Assembly: GCA_023384355.1 (NCBI GenBank)
Contig: JAHDWL010000001.1
Coordinates: 186,001-250,000 of the forward strand
Length of the DNA stretch: 64,000 bases
Direction of reading: 5' to 3'
Source of the DNA: Anaerolineae bacterium
GTDB taxonomy: Bacteria > Chloroflexota > Anaerolineae > Promineifilales > Promineifilaceae
Both the position numbers and the translations under genes were made by a program. The notes beneath the pieces are model-generated. The model had not been told where the DNA came from. It saw nothing but the letters and a program-made list of their open reading frames with translations, and did not search any database. Below, piece after piece: positions 45,011 through 54,432 of this stretch. Numbering within the stretch: the first letter of the stretch is position 1; each line of letters opens with the position of its first letter.

Positions 45011-45205
45011 GTCGCCATATCCGGGGTGAATGCTGGTCATACAATATCGCTCCGGCCTCGTCCGTTCCGGGGCGGATCTTGTGATTTATTGGTAGTGCCC
45101 ACAATCTGTAACGGTAGCTACTCGGCAGATGCGACTGGTTTTGCTGTCGCGTTGACGCTATTGTTGGTTCATGTTCAGAGAATAAATGGGAACTATCCAA
45201 AACGA

Positions 45206-46168
45206 ATGCAAGCCGTCTCGACGCCAGTCCAACCGCTGATCGCCAATCCGTATATCGTAGGACGTCCCCTGACGGGGGAGATTTCGTCCCTCTATGTGGG
45301 GCGCGAGGATGTTTTTAGTTGGTTCCACGAGAACCTCGTAGGTGCGACGCGGCCGAACGCCCTTTTGCTTTACGGCCGCCGGCGAATCGGCAAGACGTCA
45401 ACCCTTTACCAACTTGTTGACGGCGAGCGGGGACGCTATCTTCGGGAGAATTCGCAGCGACCGATCATCCCGATCTATGTCGATTTGCAACGATTTGCCG
45501 GGCGGCCGACCGGGGAGTGGTTACGCCGGCTGTCGCGGGAAATTTGTAATCGGGCGAACGTCTCCTACACGGACTGTTCAATCCCGGATCACGTAATGGA
45601 AGAGGAATCGGCCTACACTGTCTTCGATCGCTGTCTGGACCAGCTGGAGCAATCCATCCCCTCGGGAAGCCTGCTTTTGCTGGCGCTGGACGAATTCGAA
45701 CAGATACGGGCAGGAATCGACGCCGGCGCACTGGACCTTGAGATATTGCCGTTTCTACGCTCGCAAATCCAGCACCGTTCCCGTATCGCGTTTGTGCTTT
45801 GCGGGTCTGGTGCACTTCTGGGTGAATTTTGGTGGCCCATCGTCGATCTGGCGGCCCGTTGCGAATTGACCGGGTTGGACCATGACCAGACAGAGATACT
45901 CATCCGAACACCACTCGATGGCACACTCGACATTGAGCCCGAGGCAGTCGAACTGATATGGCAACACACCGGTGGCCATCCCTACCTGATTCAGTCGATT
46001 TGTCACCGGTTGGTGGGTCAGGCCAACAGGAACCGGTCACGTGAGGCGATCTCACCGGACGATGTGATACACGTGATCGCGCTAATGCAAGCCGAACCCC
46101 GCGCCAGTGACGTGAACCTCATCGGCGTGGATTACGAAGATTTGCCCAAGGAGGGCGCTCTCCCATGA
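45206..46168 (+). CDS. P-loop ATPase (AAA/STAND-like), first of a coupled pair
   Basis: The 320-residue protein begins with NPYIVGRPLTGE and VGREDVFSWF, the entry pattern of many prokaryotic AAA/STAND-type ATPases. Walker A is GRRRIGKTS (57-65) and Walker B is LLLLALDEFEQI with Asp162-Glu163. A CGSG sensor-like turn and a C-terminal helical/winged-helix region follow (IWQHTGGHPYLIQSICHRL). No effector domain is present. The frame extends to a GTG at 45026, adding 60 residues, but homology-like sequence begins only after ATG 45206, which lacks a clear ribosome-binding site. The stop overlaps the next start (ATGA), indicating a functional partner. Confidence 0.8.
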   Translation: MQAVSTPVQPLIANPYIVGRPLTGEISSLYVGREDVFSWFHENLVGATRPNALLLYGRRRIGKTSTLYQLVDGERGRYLRENSQRPIIPIYVDLQRFAGRPTGEWLRRLSREICNRANVSYTDCSIPDHVMEEESAYTVFDRCLDQLEQSIPSGSLLLLALDEFEQIRAGIDAGALDLEILPFLRSQIQHRSRIAFVLCGSGALLGEFWWPIVDLAARCELTGLDHDQTEILIRTPLDGTLDIEPEAVELIWQHTGGHPYLIQSICHRLVGQANRNRSREAISPDDVIHVIALMQAEPRASDVNLIGVDYEDLPKEGALP

Positions 46169-47784
46169 AAATGCCATATGTCGTCGGCCCACCCGTCCGT
46201 TTGCCGACTGATTTCTACGGCCGCGCCCGACAAACGCAACAGTTCTTCGAATCACTTGCCGGCCCCCAAGCCCAATGTGTGAGTATCCTGGGGTTGCGAC
46301 GAGCGGGAAAGACATCTTTTCTCCAATACATATCCCACCCGGAAGTCATGGCGACTTTTCTGCCGGACTCGCAGCGATATTTGATGGTCTATGTCGATCT
46401 CTCGGCCTGCAAGACGTCGGGTGAATTCTATGCCCGTGTCTACCGGAAGCTGATCGGCGGGCTGCCTCGCGTGCCTGCGGGAACAAACCGCTCTCCGGCC
46501 ACGGCCGACGTCTATGATGTGGAATCCCTGTTGTACGAATTCGGAGATCGGCGGGTTGTGCTGATCATGGATGAATTTGATCAGCTGCGAACGGCCGACT
46601 ACAACGATGATTTCATGTCCGAATTGCGTGCCCTGGCCGGCATATGGGATTTTGAGCTGTCCTATGTGACGGCCTCCTATTGGGATCTGTATCGCCTCGG
46701 AAACTTCGTAGGTTTGCCGCCAACATCTCCGTTTTACAACATTTTTTATCCGTCACCGATCTATCTCTCTGGTCTCAGCCCCGCGGAGCTTGAAGACCTG
46801 GTCAGGACCCCCGCGCGCCGCGTCGGTGTTGTCGCTGATGATGAGGATGTTGCCTTTGTGCGCCAGCAGGCGGGTACGCTGCCTTTTTACGTGCAAGTCA
46901 CTGCCGCGGCCTGGTTGGGCTATAAGGCTGAAGGAAGGCGTCCTGACGTGAACGAAATTGCAGGACGGCTTGTTTCCGAGCTTGGGCCGTATTTTGAGCA
47001 ATGGTGGCGGAATTTTGACGACATAGAGCGCGATGTGGTGACGGCTGTAGTTCAGGATAAACCGGTCAGCAGGTTGCCCTACGCGGAGCCTGAAATTAAG
47101 AAGACAGCCCGGAGACTGATTAACTATGGCGTGATCGCGGCCGCCGGCGACCATCTGTGGAGTGATAGTGCGTTGTTCGGCCGCTGGCTGAATGAGTTCA
47201 GCGGCCAGGCCAAGCGCATCCATGTTAGAAATCAGGCTGCCGTTGTGGCCAGGAACGGCTCGGCAGCAGGGCAGACAGTCAATGCCGTCGCGGAGAAGAC
47301 ACTGCAGATTGTGGAGGAAGTAGGCCGCCAGTTTGAGCGGCTCCCGGCGATTTACGCGCCCAAGAGCGATGAGGCGCTTCGTTCGCACCTGGAGATGGCT
47401 TTACAATCTGGGCTGGCAGGATCAGCGACGGGGGCTGCGCTGGTGGTGAACGGCAGAACGGGGCTTATAGCGCGTGTAGGTGGTCAGGATGTCGTCACGA
47501 TAGAGACGACATCCTGGATGGGACAGAAGATGCTCATGCGCTGTGTCGATCGGCTTGTGAGTAGCTGGGCCGGCATTGGCCCGCGCGCGGCAATCGTGAT
47601 CTTCGTGCGAAACGCTGAATTTTCCATTGCGGTCGATGCCGTGAATCAGCTGATGCCCCAACATTCCTGCTATCTGGGATTTGCCGGGCGGCAGGGGGGA
47701 CGGCTTGACTTCCGTTTTCACAAGGAAGGGGATCCGCAAAGCGAGATTCTCCTTTCAGTGCTGCTATTTCATCTGCCTGGTTAA
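46165..47784 (+). CDS. P-loop ATPase fused to a degenerate PD-(D/E)XK-like C-terminal domain
   Basis: The 539-residue protein starts MPYVVGPPVRLPTDFYGR, like its upstream partner. Walker A is GLRRAGKTS (43-51) and Walker B VVLIMDEFDQ (Asp136-Glu137). A winged-helix-like region spans about 280-345. Residues 400-539 resemble a restriction-endonuclease-like domain found at the ends of many bacterial proteins (SDEALRSHLE, GxTGxxARV, IFVRNAEFS, SEILLSVLLFHLP). In active members, as I recall them, the core reads KTDI and ECK; here it is RTGL and ETT, so the catalytic Asp and Lys are replaced by Gly433 and Thr449. The gene runs into the convergent nuclease gene by 21 bases. Confidence 0.75.
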   Translation: MKMPYVVGPPVRLPTDFYGRARQTQQFFESLAGPQAQCVSILGLRRAGKTSFLQYISHPEVMATFLPDSQRYLMVYVDLSACKTSGEFYARVYRKLIGGLPRVPAGTNRSPATADVYDVESLLYEFGDRRVVLIMDEFDQLRTADYNDDFMSELRALAGIWDFELSYVTASYWDLYRLGNFVGLPPTSPFYNIFYPSPIYLSGLSPAELEDLVRTPARRVGVVADDEDVAFVRQQAGTLPFYVQVTAAAWLGYKAEGRRPDVNEIAGRLVSELGPYFEQWWRNFDDIERDVVTAVVQDKPVSRLPYAEPEIKKTARRLINYGVIAAAGDHLWSDSALFGRWLNEFSGQAKRIHVRNQAAVVARNGSAAGQTVNAVAEKTLQIVEEVGRQFERLPAIYAPKSDEALRSHLEMALQSGLAGSATGAALVVNGRTGLIARVGGQDVVTIETTSWMGQKMLMRCVDRLVSSWAGIGPRAAIVIFVRNAEFSIAVDAVNQLMPQHSCYLGFAGRQGGRLDFRFHKEGDPQSEILLSVLLFHLPG

Positions 47785-49614
47785 TTCTTGCCAGTGTAAC
47801 CAGACCATGACCATGGCCAGCGTATCCAGCTCGCAGTATTGGAGCAGAAGCGCGCGCCAGCGTTCGGCTTCCAGGGTGGCATTGGCTGCGGTTCGTTCCA
47901 TCATCTGGTAATAGGCCGCGATCGCGCCAAGACCCTCAATGACGGATATATCCCGTCCGCCGATCGTGACAGAATGCAAGGCTCGATATGGGCTGACCAG
48001 CGCTTCCTCATCCTCGCGCAGATATTGGGGAAAGCGAGCGCGAATGCCCGGGTTGGTTTGCCAGATGGCATCGGCCACTACCTTGAGCGATGTGCGTCCG
48101 CTCATGTGCGGATGGAAATAATGCTTAAGGGTGATCTGGTTCAGGTCGATGATGCGGCCGCTATCCAGCAGTCGCCCGACCCAAACTGCCAATTCGGAAC
48201 CTTCCCCCTCACGTTCGCTCAGTTGGGCCTGGATCTGTCGCAAGACGGACGCCTCGTGAGTTGCCCAGACCAATATCGAACCCGTGTCGCCAACCTGACG
48301 GCGGAGCGCGCCAACGAAGTGGGCGTGAGGATAGTCATCGCCTGACTGGAGCCATGCGCTGCCCCTCGCTGGCGCACCGGGATGGCTGACGGTATGGCAA
48401 CTCCATTGAAAAGCGAGCGTATCATAGGGTCGCATCCCCCGGTAATGAGGGATTGCCGGCGTGCAGGTTTCAAAGTCGACGAAGTGTAGCGGGTACGTAA
48501 ACGAATCCAGCGCCGTGCCCAGTTCGTCGCTTGCCCATTCCCGGTTGGATCGCGTGTACTGGATTTGAGTACGTTGCCGCCGGGCGCGTTCACCGGTTGT
48601 CCCATCCTTGCGGGCGAGTTCTTTTTCCGGCAGATCCAGCAGGCCGGCTTTGCCCTGGGCGATGAGGTTGTCGGCGAGGCGTTCCTTTCGGCCGCCGGCC
48701 TCACTGACGTAGTATAGATCGAGGATATGGGGCTTCACGTCGGCCAGTTCGCCCCAGCACTCGTGAAACCCGCGTAATTCCCCATCGGTGACGCGATATT
48801 CGCAATTCCGGCAAGCGGTAGAGAGAGGGGTTTTCACGCGTTTTAGCGCGGGGATCAGGCTATTCACGTAGACCTCTGACTGTCGCCGCACTTCGGGTAA
48901 GAGATCCTCGACCTCAGCGGCGACATTCACCCGCACGAGGAGCGGGTTCCGGCGGATTTCACGCGGGTCTTCGACGTATTCCGATGCGGGGATGAGAGTC
49001 TCTTCAGACCGGTGGTGATGTGAGCGCATCGCGAAGCGCCGGTGCAGGCCATCGATCCGGCAGGGCCGGCTTGTGTCGGGCATCAACAGATAAGGGACAA
49101 TCGTGGCACGGGGAAACACATCTTGCAGGATGCTGGTCTGGTAAGTCACATCTTCAAGGTAAGGCTGCCATTTTGAGATTATTCCATCCGGTGGTCGTGA
49201 TGTACGAAACAGGTTTGGTTTACCTTGTTGGATTCGTTCATCATTTTCCTGCCGGTTGAAGCTCGCGGCCTTGACCTCTATCAGCTCAAATATGTCGCCG
49301 CGACGCACGAGGATGTCGACCCTGGCCATTTTGTTACCACTGATGAAGGTGGCTTCGAAGAGCGTGCAGTTATCGGTCAGGGCTTCCATCGTCTCCCAGG
49401 CGGCCGATTCCACATCCTTGTGATAGCCCACCCAGCGCCCGTCAGGGTAGAACGTCCGCGCCAGCGCTTCGACCAGGTAACCCTGATCGGCCAGAAGGGA
49501 GAGTTGCTCATCCGCATCGGCCAGTGTCGGGTAGCCGCACTTGCGGTAATATAATTTTGTCGGGCATGTCTGCGCGACCTTGAAATCTGATTTGGTCAAA
49601 TAATAGTCATGCAT
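47764..49614 (-). CDS. RecB-like nuclease fused to DEDD-type exonuclease domain (DUF2779-like) with Fe-S site
   Basis: The 616-residue protein has an N-terminal RecB/Cas4-like nuclease: ARVDILVRRGDIFELIEVKAAS supplies Asp100, Glu113 and Lys115. Cysteines 17, 268, 271 and 286 are arranged like the [4Fe-4S] ligands of Cas4/AddB nucleases. The C-terminal part (about 370-616) has LHFVDFETCTPAIPHYRGMRPYDTLAFQWSCH with Asp380 and Glu382, and YCELDTLAMV with Tyr593 and Asp597, matching a DEDD exonuclease and the DUF2779 pattern. It likely cleaves and trims DNA or RNA ends. It has its own promoter and faces the ATPase pair tail-to-tail. Confidence 0.82.
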   Translation of the reverse strand: MHDYYLTKSDFKVAQTCPTKLYYRKCGYPTLADADEQLSLLADQGYLVEALARTFYPDGRWVGYHKDVESAAWETMEALTDNCTLFEATFISGNKMARVDILVRRGDIFELIEVKAASFNRQENDERIQQGKPNLFRTSRPPDGIISKWQPYLEDVTYQTSILQDVFPRATIVPYLLMPDTSRPCRIDGLHRRFAMRSHHHRSEETLIPASEYVEDPREIRRNPLLVRVNVAAEVEDLLPEVRRQSEVYVNSLIPALKRVKTPLSTACRNCEYRVTDGELRGFHECWGELADVKPHILDLYYVSEAGGRKERLADNLIAQGKAGLLDLPEKELARKDGTTGERARRQRTQIQYTRSNREWASDELGTALDSFTYPLHFVDFETCTPAIPHYRGMRPYDTLAFQWSCHTVSHPGAPARGSAWLQSGDDYPHAHFVGALRRQVGDTGSILVWATHEASVLRQIQAQLSEREGEGSELAVWVGRLLDSGRIIDLNQITLKHYFHPHMSGRTSLKVVADAIWQTNPGIRARFPQYLREDEEALVSPYRALHSVTIGGRDISVIEGLGAIAAYYQMMERTAANATLEAERWRALLLQYCELDTLAMVMVWLHWQELTRQMK

Positions 49615-49662
49615 ACAGGTTTAGAATTGACCGGCCGGTGATTGGGCTGGCGACGTCGGGCA

Positions 49663-49690
49663 ATTCTAGCTCACCGTCCGGGTCTGCCAA
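49663..49690 (-). promoter_or_regulatory. Promoter and inverted repeat upstream of the RecB/DEDD nuclease
   Basis: On the minus strand TTGGCA (49690-49685) and TAGAAT (49668-49663) are 16 bases apart. The -10 box lies in one arm of a perfect 8-bp inverted repeat (TAGAATTG at 49622-49629, CAATTCTA at 49661-49668) whose other arm sits just before the start codon, a layout that could serve autoregulation. Confidence 0.5.
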
Positions 49691-49818
49691 GTCAGGAAGC
49701 GGCCGATGGCCCGGCCCGTAAGCGTCGGCCTGCTGGGCTCACATGGGTGGATTGGGCTGAAGGGCGTAAAAAGGGTAAGATACCCGTTGGATATTATCGT
49801 CTGCCTTGAACAGGATAC

Positions 49819-50601
49819 ATGAGTTCACCCTACAGCATCTCCGCTTTCTTCCCGGCCTATAACGATGCCGGAACCATCAGCAGCATGGTAATCACCGTGT
49901 TGCTGACCTTGCGCGAATTGACCGATGATTACGAGGTCATTGTCGTGAACGACGGCAGCCAGGACCACACCGCGCTTATTCTTGATGAACTGGCGCGCAT
50001 CTACCCCAATGAGGTCAGGATCATCCATCACCCGCAGAATCGTGGCTATGGCGGCGCGTTACGCACGGGATTCTATAGCTCCACCAAGGATTGGGTCTTC
50101 TATACCGATGGGGACGCCCAATATGATCCGCGCGAGCTGAAAAACCTGGCCGCTCTCGTGAGCGATGACGTTGATTTCATCAATGGATGGAAGATTGAGC
50201 GCCAGGATCCGCTGCACCGGATCATTATCGGTCGCATCTATCAATACACGATCAAAATCGCTTTTGGTCTCAAACTGAAAGATGTCGATTGCGATTTCCG
50301 GCTGATGCGCAAGGAAGTATTTGAGGAATTAAACCTGACGAGCGACAGCGGCGTCATATGCGTTGAGTTGATGAAAAAGGTACAGGATGCCGGTTTTCGC
50401 CTGACCGAGACGCCTGTCCACCATTTTCACCGCGCCTATGGGAAATCCCAGTTCTTTCGCTTCCGGCGACTCGCCCAGGTCGCGCGCGACCTGACCAGGT
50501 TATGGTATCGTCTCGTGTGGCGTAAGGAGGACGAGACGACGGTGAATACAAACGCGGCCATCCAGACCGAAAACCAACCCTATGCCGACGGTTCCAACTA
50601 A
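49819..50601 (+). CDS. GT2-family glycosyltransferase, polyprenyl-phosphate sugar synthase-like
   Basis: The 260-residue GT-A enzyme has FFPAYNDAGTISSMV, EVIVVNDGSQDHT, HPQNRGYGGALRTGF and the metal-binding TDGDAQYDP (Asp97, Asp99). KDVDCDFRLMRKEVF follows, as in dolichol-phosphate mannosyltransferase-like proteins. It would load a sugar on a polyprenyl phosphate at the cytoplasmic face; GtrA at 43249 could be the partner flippase. There are no membrane helices. The last 20 bases overlap the next gene. Confidence 0.9.
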   Translation: MSSPYSISAFFPAYNDAGTISSMVITVLLTLRELTDDYEVIVVNDGSQDHTALILDELARIYPNEVRIIHHPQNRGYGGALRTGFYSSTKDWVFYTDGDAQYDPRELKNLAALVSDDVDFINGWKIERQDPLHRIIIGRIYQYTIKIAFGLKLKDVDCDFRLMRKEVFEELNLTSDSGVICVELMKKVQDAGFRLTETPVHHFHRAYGKSQFFRFRRLAQVARDLTRLWYRLVWRKEDETTVNTNAAIQTENQPYADGSN

Positions 50602-51589
50602 CCACCATCCGTTTTTCCGCGGCAAACACGTGTTGATCACCGGCGGGTTGGGCTTCATCGGCTCCAACCTGGCCCATCGCCTGTTGGGACTAGGCGCGGA
50701 CGTGTTGATTCTGGATTCGCTGATTCCCGAATACGGCGGGAACGTTTTCAATGTTCATTCCATCGAAGATCGCTTGCGGATCAATATCGCCGATATGCGC
50801 GACGAGCACGGCTTGCGCTATCTCGTTCAGGGACAGGACCTGATCTTCAACCTTGCCGGCCAGGTCAGCCACACCGACAGTATGACCGATCCTTACACGG
50901 ACCTGGAGATCAACGCCCGCAGCCAACTGTCACTGCTGGAAGCGTGTCGACATGGCAATCCTACGGCCAAGATTATATTCGCCAGCACCCGCCAGATCTA
51001 CGGCCGCCCGGAATATCTGCCCGTCGATGAGCGCCATCCCCTGCAACCGACGGACGTAAACGGCATCAACAAGCTGGCCGGGGAGTGGTATCACATCGTC
51101 TACAACAACGTCTATGACTTGCGCACGGTGTCGCTGCGATTGACGAACACATTCGGCCCGCGCATGCGCATTCGTGACGCTCGCCAGACTTTCATTGGTT
51201 GGTGGTTCCGCCAACTGCTGGAAGGACAGACATTGAAAATCTACGGTGACGGGCTGCAAGTGCGTGACTTCAATTACATCGATGATGTGATCGAAGCGCT
51301 GCTGATGGTAGCGGCAAACGAGGCGGCCGATGGTCATATATATAACCTGGGCAGCGACGACCCGATCAATCTGATGAACCTGGCCCAGCTGATGATCGAG
51401 GTCAACGGCGGGGGCGAGTTCGAGTTGATCCCCTTCCCCGACGATCGCAAGCGCATCGACATCGGCGACTATTATGGTGATTATCGCAAGATACGGAGCA
51501 AGTTGGGCTGGCGGCCGATGGTTGGCCTGCGCGAGGGTTTGACGCGCACGATGGATTATTTCCGCGCTAACCTTGAGCATTACATATAA
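50582..51589 (+). CDS. NAD-dependent sugar epimerase/dehydratase with Asn in the Tyr position
   Basis: The 335-residue extended SDR has the nucleotide site [11 protein letters not shown] (19-29), [24 protein letters not shown] and [12 protein letters not shown]. The usual catalytic YxxxK reads NGINK, with Asn160 in place of Tyr and Lys164 kept. The rest of the sequence is intact and typical of nucleotide-sugar epimerases. I recall NGINK-type sequences in a subset of this family, so it may be a natural variant rather than a dead enzyme. The likely role is nucleotide-sugar conversion for the glycan. The ATG lies inside the previous gene, with a 20-base overlap. Confidence 0.85.
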   Translation: MPTVPTNHHPFFRGKHVLITGGLGFIGSNLAHRLLGLGADVLILDSLIPEYGGNVFNVHSIEDRLRINIADMRDEHGLRYLVQGQDLIFNLAGQVSHTDSMTDPYTDLEINARSQLSLLEACRHGNPTAKIIFASTRQIYGRPEYLPVDERHPLQPTDVNGINKLAGEWYHIVYNNVYDLRTVSLRLTNTFGPRMRIRDARQTFIGWWFRQLLEGQTLKIYGDGLQVRDFNYIDDVIEALLMVAANEAADGHIYNLGSDDPINLMNLAQLMIEVNGGGEFELIPFPDDRKRIDIGDYYGDYRKIRSKLGWRPMVGLREGLTRTMDYFRANLEHYI

Positions 51590-51594
51590 GCCAT

Positions 51595-52710
51595 ATGGCG
51601 AACCCTGAACCAATCCCGTTCGTAGACCTGAAAGCGGCTTACCGTCGCTTGCAACCGGAGATTGATGCGGCCGTGAGTGAGGCGCTGGCTGGCGGCTGGT
51701 ACATTCTCGGCATCCATGTCAGCGCATTTGAGGCGGCCTTCGCTGAATATCTCGGCCTCGATCATGCCATCGGCGTCGCTTCGGGGACGGATGCCGTGTT
51801 GCTGGCTTTACGGGCATGCGGCGTTGGGCCGGGGGACGAGGTGATCACCGTCAGCCACACCGCTGTGGCAACGGTCGCCGCCGTCGAACTGTGCGGCGCG
51901 ACGCCGCGACTGGTCGACATCGATCCGCACACGTTCACGCTCGATCCGGCCGGGCTTGAAGCGGCTATTTCAGAGCGAACAAGAGCTATTCTGCCGGTTC
52001 ATTTGTACGGTTGTCCGGCCGATATGGACCCGATACTGGCCATTGCCCGGCGGCATTCCTTGCCGGTCATCGAGGACTGCGCCCAGGCGCACGGTGCGCG
52101 TTACCGGGGACGAATGGTGGGGACGATGGGCGACGCGGCCGCGTTCAGTTTCTACCCGACCAAAAATCTGGGGGCGATGGGCGATGGCGGCGCGGTGGCG
52201 ACAAACCGGCCCGAAATCGCCGACCGACTGCGACTGTTGCGGCAATACGGCTGGCGGGAACGATATATCAGCGACATCCCCGGTTATAACAGCCGGCTTG
52301 ATGAATTACAGGCGGCAATTCTGGCTGTGCGCCTGCGCCATTTGGACGAGGAGAACGAGGCGCGGCGACGACTGGCGGCGATCTATGATGCCGGATTGGC
52401 GGGGCTGCCGCTTGTCAGACCGGTCGTCGGAGAGGAGAACCGCCACGTTTATCATCTATACGCCATTCAATTAGAGGACCGGGACAAGCTGAAATCTTAT
52501 CTGCACGCGCGTGGCATCAGCACAGCCATTCATTATCCTGTGCCCGTGCACCTGCAGCCGGCTTATATCCGCCTGGGTTATGGCGAGAAGAGCCTTCCGA
52601 TCACCGAACACGCTGCTCGCACGACCCTGTCTCTGCCGATGTATCCTGATCTGGATGCGGGTATGGTTGAGGCAGTGGTGGAAGCTATTGCCGAGTTTTT
52701 CGGCTCGTGA
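51595..52710 (+). CDS. DegT/DnrJ/EryC1/StrS-family PLP aminotransferase
   Basis: The 371-residue enzyme has [19 protein letters not shown] at the start, [24 protein letters not shown] (Asp161) and [18 protein letters not shown] with PLP-binding Lys190, then [26 protein letters not shown]. It would aminate a keto-sugar nucleotide such as a 3- or 4-keto-hexose, the product of the preceding dehydratase/epimerase. It begins six bases after that gene's stop codon. Confidence 0.93.
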   Translation: MANPEPIPFVDLKAAYRRLQPEIDAAVSEALAGGWYILGIHVSAFEAAFAEYLGLDHAIGVASGTDAVLLALRACGVGPGDEVITVSHTAVATVAAVELCGATPRLVDIDPHTFTLDPAGLEAAISERTRAILPVHLYGCPADMDPILAIARRHSLPVIEDCAQAHGARYRGRMVGTMGDAAAFSFYPTKNLGAMGDGGAVATNRPEIADRLRLLRQYGWRERYISDIPGYNSRLDELQAAILAVRLRHLDEENEARRRLAAIYDAGLAGLPLVRPVVGEENRHVYHLYAIQLEDRDKLKSYLHARGISTAIHYPVPVHLQPAYIRLGYGEKSLPITEHAARTTLSLPMYPDLDAGMVEAVVEAIAEFFGS

Positions 52711-52767
52711 GAGATGTTGACCGCGACCTTATATTCGTCGCGCTTGTAGACCAGTCGCAAAACTGCC

Positions 52768-53205
52768 ATGACCGTCACACTGGCCGATATCCGCCGCTTT
52801 CTGGTCGACTTCTTTAGCGATGAAGAGTTGACCGGCTTTTGCTTTGACCGCTTTCACGAGGTCTATCAGAACTTCACGACCGATATGACCGTCGGCCGCA
52901 AGGCGCTGCAACTGGTTGATTATTGCCAACGCCGTGACCTCATTCCCGCGCTGCTGGCGGCGCTCAGAACGGAGAGGCCAGAACCCTACCGGCGCGTGTT
53001 CGGCGGCGAAACAAAGCCGACAGTGCAACGGGTCAACCTCAACGAGGCCACCGTGGAGGAGATGATGAACTTGCCGGGCATCGGCCAGGCGCTGGCGGCG
53101 GCAATAGTGGCGGCGCGGCCGTTTTCAGCGGTGGATGAGCTGACGCGAATACCGGGTATCGGTCCCAAACGCCTGACTGCCATGCGAGACTGGTGCAACG
53201 TCTAG
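52768..53205 (+). CDS. EAD7-like effector-associated domain fused to ComEA-type helix-hairpin-helix
   Basis: The 145-residue protein has two parts. Residues 1-75 (IRRFLVDFFSDEELTGFCFD, then LQLVDYCQRRDLIPALLAAL) match the six-helix effector-associated domain pattern, EAD7 type, known from NLR/STAND-like conflict systems. Residues 90-145 are two helix-hairpin-helix repeats: VNLNEATVEEMMNLPGIGQALAAAIV and FSAVDELTRIPGIGPKRLTAM, as in ComEA, which bind DNA non-specifically. There is no signal peptide or membrane helix, unlike ComEA, so it acts inside the cell. EADs recruit effectors by homotypic contacts, so this may tether a partner to DNA. No ribosome-binding site is visible. Confidence 0.75.
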   Translation: MTVTLADIRRFLVDFFSDEELTGFCFDRFHEVYQNFTTDMTVGRKALQLVDYCQRRDLIPALLAALRTERPEPYRRVFGGETKPTVQRVNLNEATVEEMMNLPGIGQALAAAIVAARPFSAVDELTRIPGIGPKRLTAMRDWCNV

Positions 53206-53315
53206 AGCGCGATTCACAAGCCCCATCGGGGAGACCTGGAACAGACGACTAGTGGGCGCGTTTCCACCGATTGGTATCCGGCCCATCTTATCTGCGCATA
53301 GTCATCACGCAACGA

Positions 53316-54363
<1,048 letters not shown>

Positions 54364-54432
54364 GACTGGGTTTACAGGTCGCAGCCGTATGAGGACAGGT
54401 TCGCAGACTTTAGCTTGTTAGAGGAAGGATTC

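Noticed and set aside
45206-53205. Assigning the ATPases, nuclease and EAD protein to a named defence system
   Set aside because: No combination known to me matches all of them, and the EAD gene is 3 kb away among sugar genes, so only a candidate system is claimed.
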